Positions 11,479 to 22,642 of a DNA stretch of 64,000 nt are shown here, in pieces. The stretch's first letter is position 1. Each line of letters begins with the position of its first letter. The notes beneath the pieces are model-generated. The model was not told the origin of the DNA. It saw only the letters and a list, made by a program, of their open reading frames with translations, and did not search any database. The stretch spans positions 1-64,000 of the forward strand of contig MU266390.1 in NCBI GenBank assembly GCA_021014945.1. The letters run 5' to 3'. The translations under genes were made by a program, and so were the position numbers. Origin of the DNA: Leucogyrophana mollusca (Eukaryota; Basidiomycota; Agaricomycetes; Boletales).

Positions 11479-13146
11479 TCATAAGCGAGCCTTCACGGGT
11501 TTATCGCGGACGTCTTTCACGTATCCCTTGGGCATTTTAGCTCCTGGAGCTGGGTCTTTCCTTGCCCTCAGATCGCGCGCCATCTCATACATCGGCACCC
11601 ATTGGACATTGTCGTGTGTGTTTACCCATTCAATAAAGCGTTCCTACACACAAAGATATCTGTCAAGCGTGGTTTTGCAGTTGCGCACAAACCACTTACC
11701 AACATGAGGAGAACATGGGGCCGACTAGGAACAATGGGTTAGCTCGCGAAGGCGATGTTGGGGAAAGATCGCCTTACCCACTGACATCTGGGTGAATAGT
11801 GATCGGGAATATGAAATCTTTCTCCTCCCTACACGGATTGAGATATCATGTAGCAGTGACAAATAGCGGCTCCCGCACCTATAGAAATATGTGAAGGTAT
11901 CTTTCCAAAGCTGCTCGACATCTCGGGAGTTGACCTAGAGTATTGTTCAGCGTACTTAGACCCAGTAAAACCTAAGTTGCTCACCCAACCATGAGAGTTA
12001 GGACTAGACTTGATAAACCTACAGTGTACACGATAAGTCGCGGGAATTTGCTCACGTGCGGGCCTACCAACATCATGGGTGGGAGGTCGTCGAGATACCT
12101 AAAGTCGATTCATGATGTCAAAACGTCAGCCAGCTTCATGAGATGAGGCCTGCGAACCAATTAGCGGGAATCTCGACGAGACCTGTTTCGTTGCCCTTTT
12201 GAAGCGGCTTCATCCAAGTGTGCGCTTGAGCTTTGTAATCGATTTTGGTCCATGTGTCTTGATCACGAAGGTAGTACGATTGGCAACTATCGGAGACACT
12301 TCAGTTTGAAAATGAGTGTAACATCGCTACGAATGGACACACTCATGGGACATATTCGAGTGGTCTGACATAGATATACGTCAGCTGCTCGCCGAAGAGA
12401 CACGACGAGGGTCTCCGTACCATACTCAATACCCTTCTCCAAGAGAAGCATAGTTCCCTCGCTGCTCGTCTCCCACCAAGGTGCAACACTCCCTTTGGGA
12501 GGGATACCGTGGTTGAAATCTGTAAGGAGCTTGTAGGTATGGTCCAGAATGTCTCGTTGCTGCTCCAGTGTCATTGACACCGGATTCTAGTCGTGAAGTA
12601 TGATGTTAATCTCTCGAACACCAGTTTTCAAAATTGACAGACCTCATGAGAGTATCCGTGCAACCCTCTGGGTGAGGGAAGGTTATAAGACTGCCACAGA
12701 TATATATGTAGTGCAAACTCACATCTCATGCCCAGCATCCCGAACAGCAGCCATCTCTTTCGGGAATGTCTCAAGACTGTGACCTATTGAAGAACGCGAC
12801 AACCATCGGTGGATTGGAATCGTCGTATCTTCGAATGACTTACCAGGAATGAACCAAGTACATTTGATCGAGTATTTGTCGAACAGTTTCAGGAGACGGG
12901 GAACTCCCACTTCCCCAGCGTACATACCCTAGACTCGAATCAACTGGGAAATCAGCACGCGCTACACCTTGAAATAGTAAGGCCCATACCCGGGATATGT
13001 CCAAAGGAGAGTCCTCGCCTCCATATGACCCAAGCCTGTAAATACGAAATTGGCTTTGCGTGTTCGACTGCTACTGCGGCGACCACTTACCATCCAGCGA
13101 CGGCATCGACATCGACACCAAATCCGACGAGTATCTTTCGGGGCAT
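11479..13146 (-). CDS. Polysaccharide deacetylase, CE4 family, HpPgdA-like (tandem copy 2)
   Basis: This is a tandem duplicate of the gene at 9439-11097 with the same intron positions. It starts at 13146 ([19 protein letters not shown]). Matching exons include [19 protein letters not shown] at 12860-12925, [19 protein letters not shown] at about 12722-12778, GLHGYSHE at about 12650-12675, [17 protein letters not shown] at 12525-12575, and the same C-terminal exons ending at 11479. Catalytic Asp and metal-binding His positions are kept, and I see no frameshift or premature stop in the exons I could join. Exons are better conserved than introns, so both copies look constrained. Divergence is greater than between the tandem carboxypeptidases at 46.8-52 kb. 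Confidence 0.83.
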
Positions 13147-13968
13147 GTCAAATACTATCGAACAGCAGCACCGTTCTATCAATTTGTCGTCGTCGGGCAG
13201 CTGGTTGCTGTGAGACTCGGACGCAGTGCTCTCGGTGAGGAGCCGATGGCGGTAACTAAAATTGCTAGGTATTGTTAGATTATGATTCTATGTCCCTCTG
13301 ATATGGAATAAAGGTCCCATGATCAATGTATGATCATAATCCCATGGCTTTCACTTGGGTCAAGATAAGAAATGATGCTTCGAGGTGGTCCGGCAGGCAG
13401 TGGGAGTCTCATGTAGTTGAGTTTATCGGAAAATTAGCTACTTCAACGTCAGGCACGTCAGCACGAAAGTAGCAAGCCACGCACCTGTCGCCTTGCCAAG
13501 TATTTCGATACGACACCGCACTTCTGCCAGTTCTGAGGGCCCTAATAACTGCTGGCGTTTGCTAGTCACCAGTGGTCACGTCCAAGCCAAGGTCGGACTT
13601 TTCCGACGCACATCGCACTTCCGTTTGCAGAAGGTTGTATTCGTACCGAGGCATGATTTCGTTATTTTCATCACCTTCACGACCTAATGGGCCAAGTTCA
13701 CTCTGAAGACGGTTGTACGAGTTATCATAGCCAGCCTGGAAACGTACTCCATGTCTTGCTTCTCTATCTTGCTATGGTCCCTTGCGACAACGACATGCTT
13801 GCGGAGCCCAGAGATAAGGCATATTCTTAGGATGGCTAGGTTCCCATCGCTCCTGGGCGCTCATGCTCTTATCGCCAGCAAGATACTTATGTTGAAATTT
13901 GCCGTAATGGATGGGAAGGCCTAAACCCGGTCGTCTGCACTTCCATCACATCCCCTGTAAGAACCAAG
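13147..13968. promoter_or_regulatory. Divergent intergenic region between CE4 copy 2 and the APC permease
   Basis: The left part (about 13262-13430) is the duplicated CE4 upstream sequence described for copy 1. The right part, to 13968, shows no coding motif and should hold the permease promoter. Short frames at 13050-13278 and 13493-13687 are unsupported. Confidence 0.5.
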
Positions 13969-16159
13969 ATGTCTGAAAGCGAAAAGCACGACAATAGCGT
14001 GAAGACCGCCAGCGTCAAGGGCTTCTCTACCACTTTACGGAATGCAGATGATACACTGCTGGCCCAGCTTGGCTACAAGAGCGAGTTCAAGCGCGAGTTC
14101 TCGGTAGGCCGGCGCTGCGCTTGTTCACCATGGACATGGGCTGACGGCCAAGGTATCCGCAGATGGTCGAAACCATCGCTTTCGCCTTTTCGATCATGGG
14201 AGTCGTGGCATCTGTGACGTCCACATTCTCGTTTCCTCTCGTGTCAGGTATCTGCGGTCCTCTATCTTTGATAGTACTTCTCACCGCAATTTCAATAGGT
14301 GGTCACGTTGGAATGGTCTGGGGGTGGCTAATCCCGTGCTTCTTTGTCATGGCTGTAGCGTCTTCCATGGCTGAGCTAGTTTCAGCGATGCCGTAAGAAC
14401 ATCCGACTCTCACTAGCTACCACGCTCACATGTCGCGCGTTTGAAGGACAAGCGCTGGGCTGTATTACTTCTCGGCAAAATTGGCACCTCCGAACTATTC
14501 TGCGTTAGCCAGCTGGATCACTGGATGGGCGAACATTACGGGACAAGTTACGCTTGTGTGCTCCATCGACTTCACATGGCGAGTCTATTGCTTCTCCTAT
14601 TGAACACTTTCTCATGGACTTGCCTTACCGATTAGCGCTCAGATGATTACGACTGCTATCGCGGTCGGCTCCGATGGGGCTACCGTGCTAAGCGATGGCG
14701 CAACGTATGGGATACTGCTGGCCATTTTATTCTGCCACGGACTGGTGTGCTCCGCCGCTACTAATGTCCTGGCGCGTCTAAATTTATTCTATGTTCTAGT
14801 CAATGGTAAGCCCTGGCCTCATTACCCTCGTGAATAATAATGCTCATTCTCGGCCGTCGAAGTCGGGACAACAGTCGCGGCTATCATAGCCTTACTTGTG
14901 TGCTCGGGAGATAACAAAGTCTCGACCAAGGATGCTTTTACTCTGTTTCAGAATAACACTGGCTGGACGGACAGTATGTGACCCCTGCTTGTCGATGCTG
15001 CTGTGCCTTACCGAGCGCCGTAGATGGCTGGGCCTTTCTGCTGGCGTTTACGTCCCCTATGTGGACGTTGACCGGTTGTAAGTGCATACTGAAATCTACC
15101 CGCGGCTGAAGTAAGGAATTCAAATACCCTCATAGATGATTCTGCCGCTCATATCTCGGAAGAGGTAGCGGGCGCACAGCGCGCGGCACCCATTGCCATT
15201 CTCGTCGGCGTCGCTGGCACACAGGCTCTGGGGTGGTTACTATTCATCGCTGCCTCATTCGCCACCAGTTCAGTAGCTGATCTCCTGACAACCACCCTGC
15301 CGTTGCCGATGGGTCAGTTGTTCTTTGACGTCCTTGGTAAAAGAGGGATGCTGGCGATATGGAGCTTCATTATCGTTGTCCAGGTATGTTAAGCTCACAT
15401 GCTCCAAAGTCATGACTGAGGACAACTGGCGTCAGTTCGTCACAGGTGCCGCACAAGGTGTTGACGCATCACGCGTGATCTTTGCATTTGCTAGAGACAA
15501 CGCACTGCCTGGATCACGCTGGTGGAAGAAAATGAACCGGCATACCCAAACTCCAGTGAACGCTGTCTGGTTTGTCATGGTCGGTGCTGCCATCTGTGGT
15601 CTACTTGGCTTTTCGACCGCTGCACTGTCGTCACTTGCTGGGTATGTACCTTGAGGCTTAAATAATCCTCGTTTGAGCTAATCGATCTGATCTTTCGATG
15701 AAGTGCCTCTGTCATAGGACTTTATGTCTCGTAAGTGGTGGCTTTTCAATTCAGAATGCAGCCCTCATACGTCCTATATAGCTATGCGACCCCAATTTTT
15801 CTCCGCATCACCTCCGGCAGGGATAAGCTTGTTCCCGGTCCATTCAGCCTTGGAAGGTGGTACATACCGATCGGAATCGTCGCCGTCTCATGGGTGACCT
15901 TCATCGTCGTCCTGTTATTTTTCCCATCCACACAAACAGTAGCGGCCCCTGGGATGAGTACGTCCATGAGCTCGCTTAATGTGAAGAACGTGTTCACTAA
16001 CGTGGCCACCGGTTTTCGTAAGATTATGCCGTGGTCATTATCATGGGCGTTTTCGTGTTTGCTTCGGTCTCGTGGATCGTGTCTGCTCGGTACTGGTTCC
16101 ATGGTCCGATTAAGAACATTGATGACTCTTCGTCGTCGATAGAGGGGAAAGAGCTGTAG
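13969..16159 (+). CDS. Amino acid/GABA permease, APC superfamily (Uga4-type)
   Basis: This is a predicted plasma-membrane amino acid, GABA or polyamine transporter with about 12 membrane segments. The N-terminus is hydrophilic (MSESEKHDNSVKTASVKGF), followed by LLAQLGYKSEFKREFS, the usual fungal APC entry motif, then TIAFAFSIMGVVASVTSTF. Conserved blocks follow: WGWLIPCFFVMAVASSMAE, TSAGLYYFSAKL, WTLTGYDSAAHISEE (a strong family signature), then VVQFVTGAAQGVDASRVIFA, FARDNALPGSRWWKK and PVNAVWFVM. The end is GMNYAVVIIMGVFVFASVSW followed by a short cytosolic tail ending IEGKEL. About nine to ten short introns are needed, all with ordinary splice sites. Yeast Uga4, of this family, moves GABA and putrescine; substrate choice here is inferred only. 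The next gene on the right is a secreted agmatinase. Confidence 0.88.
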
Positions 16160-18006
16160 AGTTTTTGAGTAGCGTAATAGCCCCGGACCTATCATGAGTG
16201 TGGAGCCCATGTGCTAATACTAGGGAACATCGTCCTGATCCGGGTGAACAGCTCTTTAACTTGGACCTAGCTTTGATACACAAACTTGCCGGTAAACCAC
16301 TTAGGGGAGCATATCACTCCTACTACATGAGGTCCTCCCCAACACGGGGAGAACCGCGGTCGACTAGAGGCCTGTGGCAGGTGCTTGGTAAAGTGCGGGC
16401 GACAGGTCGAATATTATCTTCTACTGATACGAAGGGGCACATCTTGGCAACACCCAGGGCTGATAATACGCCAATTCTAAACATGCCAAACCCCCCACGT
16501 TGTAGTGCATCATGGCGGAACGGATGACTTCCCATAGGTTCGACCGCTCAGTGTGAACGAATAAGCGGAATCAGCTATTCCGAGTCAAGTTGGCAAGGGT
16601 GCGAGACACTGCCCTGGCAGTGATGTCCGCAAGGGGAGAGCATGCACCACGCCTTTCAGAAGACCAGACCACGAGAGGTGTAAGGGTCGATTTCCCAAGC
16701 AGCCCCGCGAGTCTGGGTGGATATCGTACTACGATGATGCCATAATGCGGGGATGGGCTACAACACCATCATCACAAGCCGCCTTACGACAGCCAGACGA
16801 AGAAAGTTACGCGCCCAAGCTCACTGAAATCAGCAAGTATCTGTCCCTGTCCCAAGCGCTGTAAAGAAAGGAAGGAACGGGATCAGTGGTGAGTATAACC
16901 TATGCTTTGTGTGGGGCGATAGCACCTGCACAGTTTACATCTGAATCCGATACATTTCGCATGTATACAGCACGTGTAAGACACGCGGTCGGACTGGGTC
17001 CTCATCCGTGCTTTTGAATCGCACATGGTCAACGTAAAGGCCTGGAAATGTAATTTGTCCGTAGGCTATAGAATAGAAGCGAGCCGTAAGTGAGACTGTG
17101 AAACGAAACGGAGGGACACGCGCTCGACCATGATGACCCTTTCGATGATACGATCGCGCAATGCTTACGGGGCCTGATCAACTGAGACAACGAGAAGCCT
17201 GATTGAAGAGGATGTGAGATTCCGAAGAACCGGACCCAGTGGAGGGTCCCGGTCAGCTCTTACGCGACGTCGCGGATATTTGAGGGAAGATAAGGAGTCA
17301 AGTAGCTCACCATGGACCGCATTCAAAGCGGTATCTACGAAGCCAGACAAACGAGACGACTAGGCTTGATATGACGAACATGACGTTCGCCGCCCGTGGT
17401 CAGTATGTAAGCTGTATGCCTGGAGAATCGCAACTTATTCCGCCAAGCAAAACACCATACACACTTGTACACACCCCTTGCACGGACAGATTCGGGAGAA
17501 CAATGCCAGCGGATGGAGTCGCGTGGTGGGGAGATAGACTGGACATGATGTCGCTTCGGAAAGGCGAACTTCGAGCCTCGAGGCTGGGGGTGCGTCCGGG
17601 TCCGGGAAACATCAGTCATATTGTCAGATGGAGTTTTCTGATGCATCATGGCGTTGGCCGCATCAGCTGAGAATTTACTATCCATCAGACCTTGAAAAAA
17701 ATCTGGAACTTGGCTGTTGAGCTTTGGTTTAGCTGAACGAGATGATGGCTTTTGGTGAACGTTGAACAACTTGAGAAGCACACGGTTACGTCACGCAATG
17801 TTCCGAGATTCGAGTGGAAGCTCAAAATTTAGATGCTTGGTGCAGTTCCCATGAAATATTGTGATAATTGACATAGCAAGGACTGCATAAACCAATTCTA
17901 CCGATTCGCTACTTGGTTTTACAAACGGATTATATACAAGAAACCAGAGAGAAAAATAGAAGAAAAGAAAATAAGGGGAGGGAACGTGGAGCCGAGCGCG
18001 GGAGCC
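16160..18006. other. 1.8-kb region with no recognisable gene
   Basis: The region lies between the permease and agmatinase 3' ends. The longest open frames (16198-16527 plus, 17335-17781 minus) show no motif, no splice-joined extension and no compositional bias like the neighbouring genes. It may be a decayed insertion or non-coding transcript, but I see no terminal repeat or transposase motif to support that. Confidence 0.4.
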
Positions 18007-19809
18007 TCAGTTGGCAACCTTACCTAGGGGTGTTTTCGCCATCACACTGAGAACTTCGTAGAGGACCTTAATGCAACGTGTTCAGCATAAATATTTCCGC
18101 AGGCCCCAAAAATCAAAAGAAGAAAGGCGACACGCGAAGACTTACATCGGCGGCCGCCATAGTGGTGAGCTCGGCGTTGGTATCGTACGCAGGCGCAACT
18201 TCGACAATGTCAGCAGAGACAATGTGGAGCCCGTCCAGACCTCTTAAGATGGTGCGAAGCTCTCGAGTGGACCAGCCTGAAAAAAAAAAATTATGTTAAT
18301 TATACCCTGAGATGCGCTACTCCACTCCTGGCATGGACATGAACAGAAACCAACCTCCGGTCTCTGGAGTGCCAGTGGCGGGTGCGAATGCCGGATCGAT
18401 CGAGTCGATCTGAGGGAGCCGGGAGTCAGAGAACGAATGTGGTGGGATAGGGAACGGATGTTGCAGCGCATCTCACATCAATTGACAGGTACACAGGGCG
18501 GTCACCAACAGTCTCGCGGATCTTCTTGATGATACCGTCCGTACCTGTAAAGTCAAACCAGAGTCGCTGTCAGTGACAGCGTCAGGAAAGAAATGCGACC
18601 ACGACGCTCGCTCACCGAGGGTGTCAATTTCACGTGCTTCAATTCTCTGGAAGCCAGATGCGTCGTCGTTCAGATAATCAGCCGGGCCTGAGAGCGTCGT
18701 ACGGATGGCGCCATGCTGTTGTCAAAGGACAAACTAGGATCAAAGCATTCGATGACGACGGAGAAAAGGGGGACTAGTGCTACAAAGATTGAAGAAGGAA
18801 AGTGATACTTGCAATAGAGCTTCCGTTCTTGATCAGTCCTTCTTGGCTAGCCCAGTAGAAGTATGTGCCGTGGTTGATGGCCGCCTGTTCTGATGGTGCG
18901 CCACCGAAAACCGAGGGCTTCCAGGTGTCGAGATGGGAGTCGAAGTGGATAACCGAGATTGGGCCATAGGCGGAGTGAATCGACCTGATCAGGAGAGGTG
19001 GGTGAAACGATCAAGTGACAATAATCGACGAGCTAACCTTAACAATGGGAGCACGATGGTGTGGTCGCCACCTACGAGAAGGGTGGATTGAACGTTCGCA
19101 TCATGGGGATAAACAAAATGTGCTACCTAAGGTAATGATGCGAGGGTGGTTCTTGCCGTCTAAAGAGATGGGGACGAGAGGCTCCCCGGTAAGCGAATCA
19201 TTTCCAAGAGGAGAGAACGCAGGTCGGTGAAGAAGCTCCTTATGGCCGTTCTCGATCTGCTTGATGGCGAAGTTGTTGTCGTAGGGTGTAACAGGAATGT
19301 CGCCGCAGTCAACGAGCTTCAATCCGGAGAGGAAAGGATTGACTTCGAGGGGGACATTGTATCCCCCGTAGAGCGTCAGGCGACGAGACCCAGCGCGAAT
19401 TCCAGCGGGCCCAAACCGCGCCCCTGGTCGGTAGGATGTGCCAGTATCCTGGGAAGTAAGTGTCAGTGTCTTCGAAAACGGCCTGATATAAGTCAAGGAC
19501 GAACGAAGGGGGCTCCAAGGAATGCGATGTCGAACGTGGTGTCCCTGTCCTTGTTGAGGCACTGGACCCAAGGGAGCCTTGCGAAGGTGGTGATTCCCGA
19601 GAAAATAGAGTCGGCAGTCACTGTTGAAACGAGTGAGTATAGTGGCGTCGACCCATGATGAGATACTCGCCTTCGTTGTCTCCTGGATAAACAGCCTGGT
19701 ATGGGTACTTGACGTAGTCCATGGGGACCTGGTCTTGGTGGTGGTGATCATGTGCGGATACCGCGACGGCAAACACAAAGCAAAACAAGGTAGAAAATTG
19801 ATGTCTCAT
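18007..19809 (-). CDS. Secreted agmatinase (ureohydrolase family)
   Basis: Predicted reaction: agmatine plus water to putrescine plus urea, with two Mn ions. It starts at 19809 with a signal peptide (MRHQFSTLFCFVFAVAVSA) immediately followed by a His-rich stretch, HDHHHQDQ. Catalytic blocks come in order across about eight exons: FLGAPFDTGTSYRPGARFGP, GIRAGSRRLTLYGGYNVPLE, VDCGDIPVTPYDN, GGDHTIVLPLLR (about 19030-19070), VIHFDSHLDTWKP (about 18920-18960), YLSIDVDCLDPAFAPATGTP (about 18390-18500), then GGWSTRELRTILRGLDGL and the C-terminus KTPLGKVAN. The metal-binding motif reads DSHLD instead of the more usual DAHxD, common in fungal secreted members. Extracellular location rests on the signal peptide. 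It is divergent from the MATE gene and convergent with the APC permease. Confidence 0.88.
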
Positions 19810-20262
19810 GTTGAGGTGAATAAGTGAGGGGACGAGTTGGATCTGACATTTGACCATGAAGGTGGCTAAAAGGGTTTTCTCGCGGGAGAAAGCGTATCCC
19901 ATGACCATCAAATTCCGGCATGAACAATACCGTGGACGGTTCGCATTTTCTGATAGCTTAACGGATAGAGTAGATTCCTTGCCTCGAGGCAAGAAATACA
20001 CAGAGCTGTCCAAGAGGTCTTATCAAAGAATGGAACGGTGAGATTCGGGAAAACTGACACACAAAAATACACTCGGGGCAGATGGATCAGACACGATGCA
20101 GGCCTCATTTTTTTCGAAGAGCAGGTAAGTTTTGGGGGACCCTCGTCAGCAGATTGATAGGAAATGTTGGGCATGAGATTACTCAAGGACCGAGATCCGT
20201 CTACGATTTCTGCTATAAGCCAAGGTGTAAGATTGAGTCTTCTGATTACCTCTGCCCGCACC
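19810..20262. promoter_or_regulatory. Divergent promoter region between agmatinase and MATE gene
   Basis: This 453-nt region separates two gene starts on opposite strands. Frames at 19908-20013 and 20082-20170 show no motifs. No obvious TATA box or operator was recognised. Confidence 0.45.
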
Positions 20263-22403
20263 ATGTCCCTCTCTGACGAGGATAACGAAACTGCTCCACT
20301 TTTACCGGGCGGACAGCGCACGCTGCAGGATCTGAACGACGTGAATGCTTCTTTGCTGGCCGACATACCGCAAGAGGTAGGTGGGAACCGAACAATCGGT
20401 ATTCGGCTTCTGTCCTCTCTGGTTGTCGATTCGATTCCCGGTGCGCCACCAACACATTCTGGTCGTAACCATTGACACTGACCACAACATGACTGTCATT
20501 GTCAGTCATATTGTCGTATATTTTACAGAATTCTATACAAACGGTATCCATCCTTATTACGGGCCGTTTGGGGCCCGAAGAGCTTTCAGCGGCCGCATTC
20601 TCGATGATGTTGGCTTATGTTACTGGCTAGTACACAGATCCCTTCGTCTTTTGCAAGGATGATCCCACATATTATCTGTAGGATGGTGTGTTGCAATGGG
20701 CGGAGGCTCAGCTCTGGACACCCTCGGATCTCAGGCTTTCACTGGAGGAAGCCACTCGACAGACCTCTCCATACACTTTCAGCGATGCGTGGCGTTGCTC
20801 TGGCTCCTCCTCGTCCCTGTCGGCGTCTTCTGGGCATTCACTGAGCCGATCCTGCTTGCTATTGGGGAACCTCCCCAGCTGTGTAAAGACGTTCAGAGTA
20901 TTTTGCGCGTTCTATGCATAGGCGCCCCCGGTTACATCGCATTCGAGTCGCTCAAGAAGTACTTGCAGTGTCAAGGTATGAACTTACCAACCCTGGGGAA
21001 GCTCCCATTCTGAAAATGACCCTTTCGAACGGCAGGGATTATGCGAGCATCGACCCTAGTGCTGTTAATTGTTTCCCCAATCAACATTGCTCTCAACATC
21101 GCGCTGGTCCACCACACCCGTCTCGGATTGCTCGGATGCCCCGTTGCACTCTCCATCACGTATTGGCTTGCCTTCATCCTCTTAATCGTAGTCACGTCAT
21201 TGTCACAAGCCCACAAAGACAACAAGACATGGGGCGGCCTGCAGCCGAGGGCCGTCTTCGACATCAAAAGCTGCTGGGGCTTTCTGAAACTTGCCCTTCC
21301 TGGTATTTTCATGGTCGGGACTGAGTGGTACGTTGTGCAGAATCCTTTTTTTGTTGACGCGTAATCGGATCACGCAATGCAAAGGGCCGCTTTTGAAATT
21401 GTTGCACTGGCTGCCGGACGCCTTGGGGAGCTTTCGCTGGCTGCCCAGTCGGTTATCATGACGACTGATCAAAGTAAGGACGGTTCATGGGGCTACATAC
21501 AAGACCATTCATTCATTACTTGCAGTTATCAGCACCCTACCATTTGGCTTCGGTGACCATCGTCTTTTCTTTCTTCCTTGTCTCAATGTTAAAATACTTC
21601 GCTTAAATTAGGCGTCGTTGCTTCCAATCGTATTGGAAATCTGCTCGGAGCACGCACAGCCGTCGGTGCTCGAAACGCATCTCACGCTATCGCTCTCGTC
21701 AGCGTGCTCGTCGGTTTTGTTGTCATGCTAATCATGCTCGCTGCTAGAAACGTGCGTCGAACGACTTCTTCCCCTCGTACCTGACGCTCACGACCCACAA
21801 CACCACAGAAATTCGGGTACATATACAGCGACGACGAAGACGTCGTCCGCCTCGTCAGCAAGGTGATGCCCCTCGTCGCATCGTTCCAAGTAAGTTATCC
21901 GCATTTGCTTTAGATCCTCAGCGTGCTCACGCACCACAGATAGCCGACGGACTCGCAAACGCGTGTGGCGGCATCCTCCGAGGCCAAGGTACGCTCTGTG
22001 ACATAAAAAGTTACCGCTATCTACTTCTAACTTCTGACGTACTATGAACAGGCAGACAGCACCTCGGTGCCCTCTTCAACATAGTTGCATACTACATCCT
22101 CGCCCTCCCAATAGGCATTACACTCGCCTTCAGCACGCGCACGCATCTCGGGCTGCAGGGGCTGTGGATAGGTGAGGCGCTCGCAAACCCACACGAGAAG
22201 CGCTAGTAGATAGCTGACGTCGATGTATGTTTGTTCTTATAGGACAGGTGATTGGGCTGTTCACGGTTGGCCTAGGCGAATACGCGGTAGTTTGGCTAGG
22301 GACGAACTGGGATAGAGAGGTGCAGAAGGGTATCAAGCGAAATGCCGAGGAGGCGAAGAGACGCGCGATGCACGATCGCCGCCAAACTATGTTGACCAAC
22401 TGA
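20263..22403 (+). CDS. MATE family multidrug/toxin efflux transporter
   Basis: This is a proton- or sodium-coupled antiporter of the MatE family, probably in the plasma or vacuolar membrane. It starts at 20263 ([17 protein letters not shown]). Early exons are short; then [18 protein letters not shown] and [20 protein letters not shown] (about 20696-20830) form the first MatE repeat, followed by [19 protein letters not shown]. The second half has [49 protein letters not shown] (about 21613-21675), [18 protein letters not shown] and [15 protein letters not shown]. The C-terminal tail is basic ([19 protein letters not shown]), ending at 22403. About ten introns are needed. The substrate is unknown; the neighbouring agmatinase and permease make an amine or organic cation plausible but unproven. 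Confidence 0.87.
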
Positions 22404-22642
22404 GTCAGCAGGTTTTCTTTTCGCCAGGGGAAGACGTTCGCCGGAGAAAGCAGAATTTAGACTTGCAGTACCCAACTCGAAGATCACATCGATCGATAGA
22501 AAGTGCCGTCCATATGCTCCTTGCTTGTAATCACCAACCTATCATCCATCTCACGGTCCAACCACCACCAGCGAACGGTCTTAACCCAAGCCGGACCCCT
22601 CGCCTTCAAGGTATGGTTACTCTCACAAAAAAACGTCTGAGG

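Noticed and set aside
9439..13146. Direct repeats as a CRISPR-like or satellite array
   Set aside because: There are only two long units, each a complete gene; this is a tandem gene duplication.
17335..17781. A 148-codon minus-strand frame as a gene
   Set aside because: No motif, no signal peptide, no splice-joined neighbours, and composition unlike the surrounding genes.
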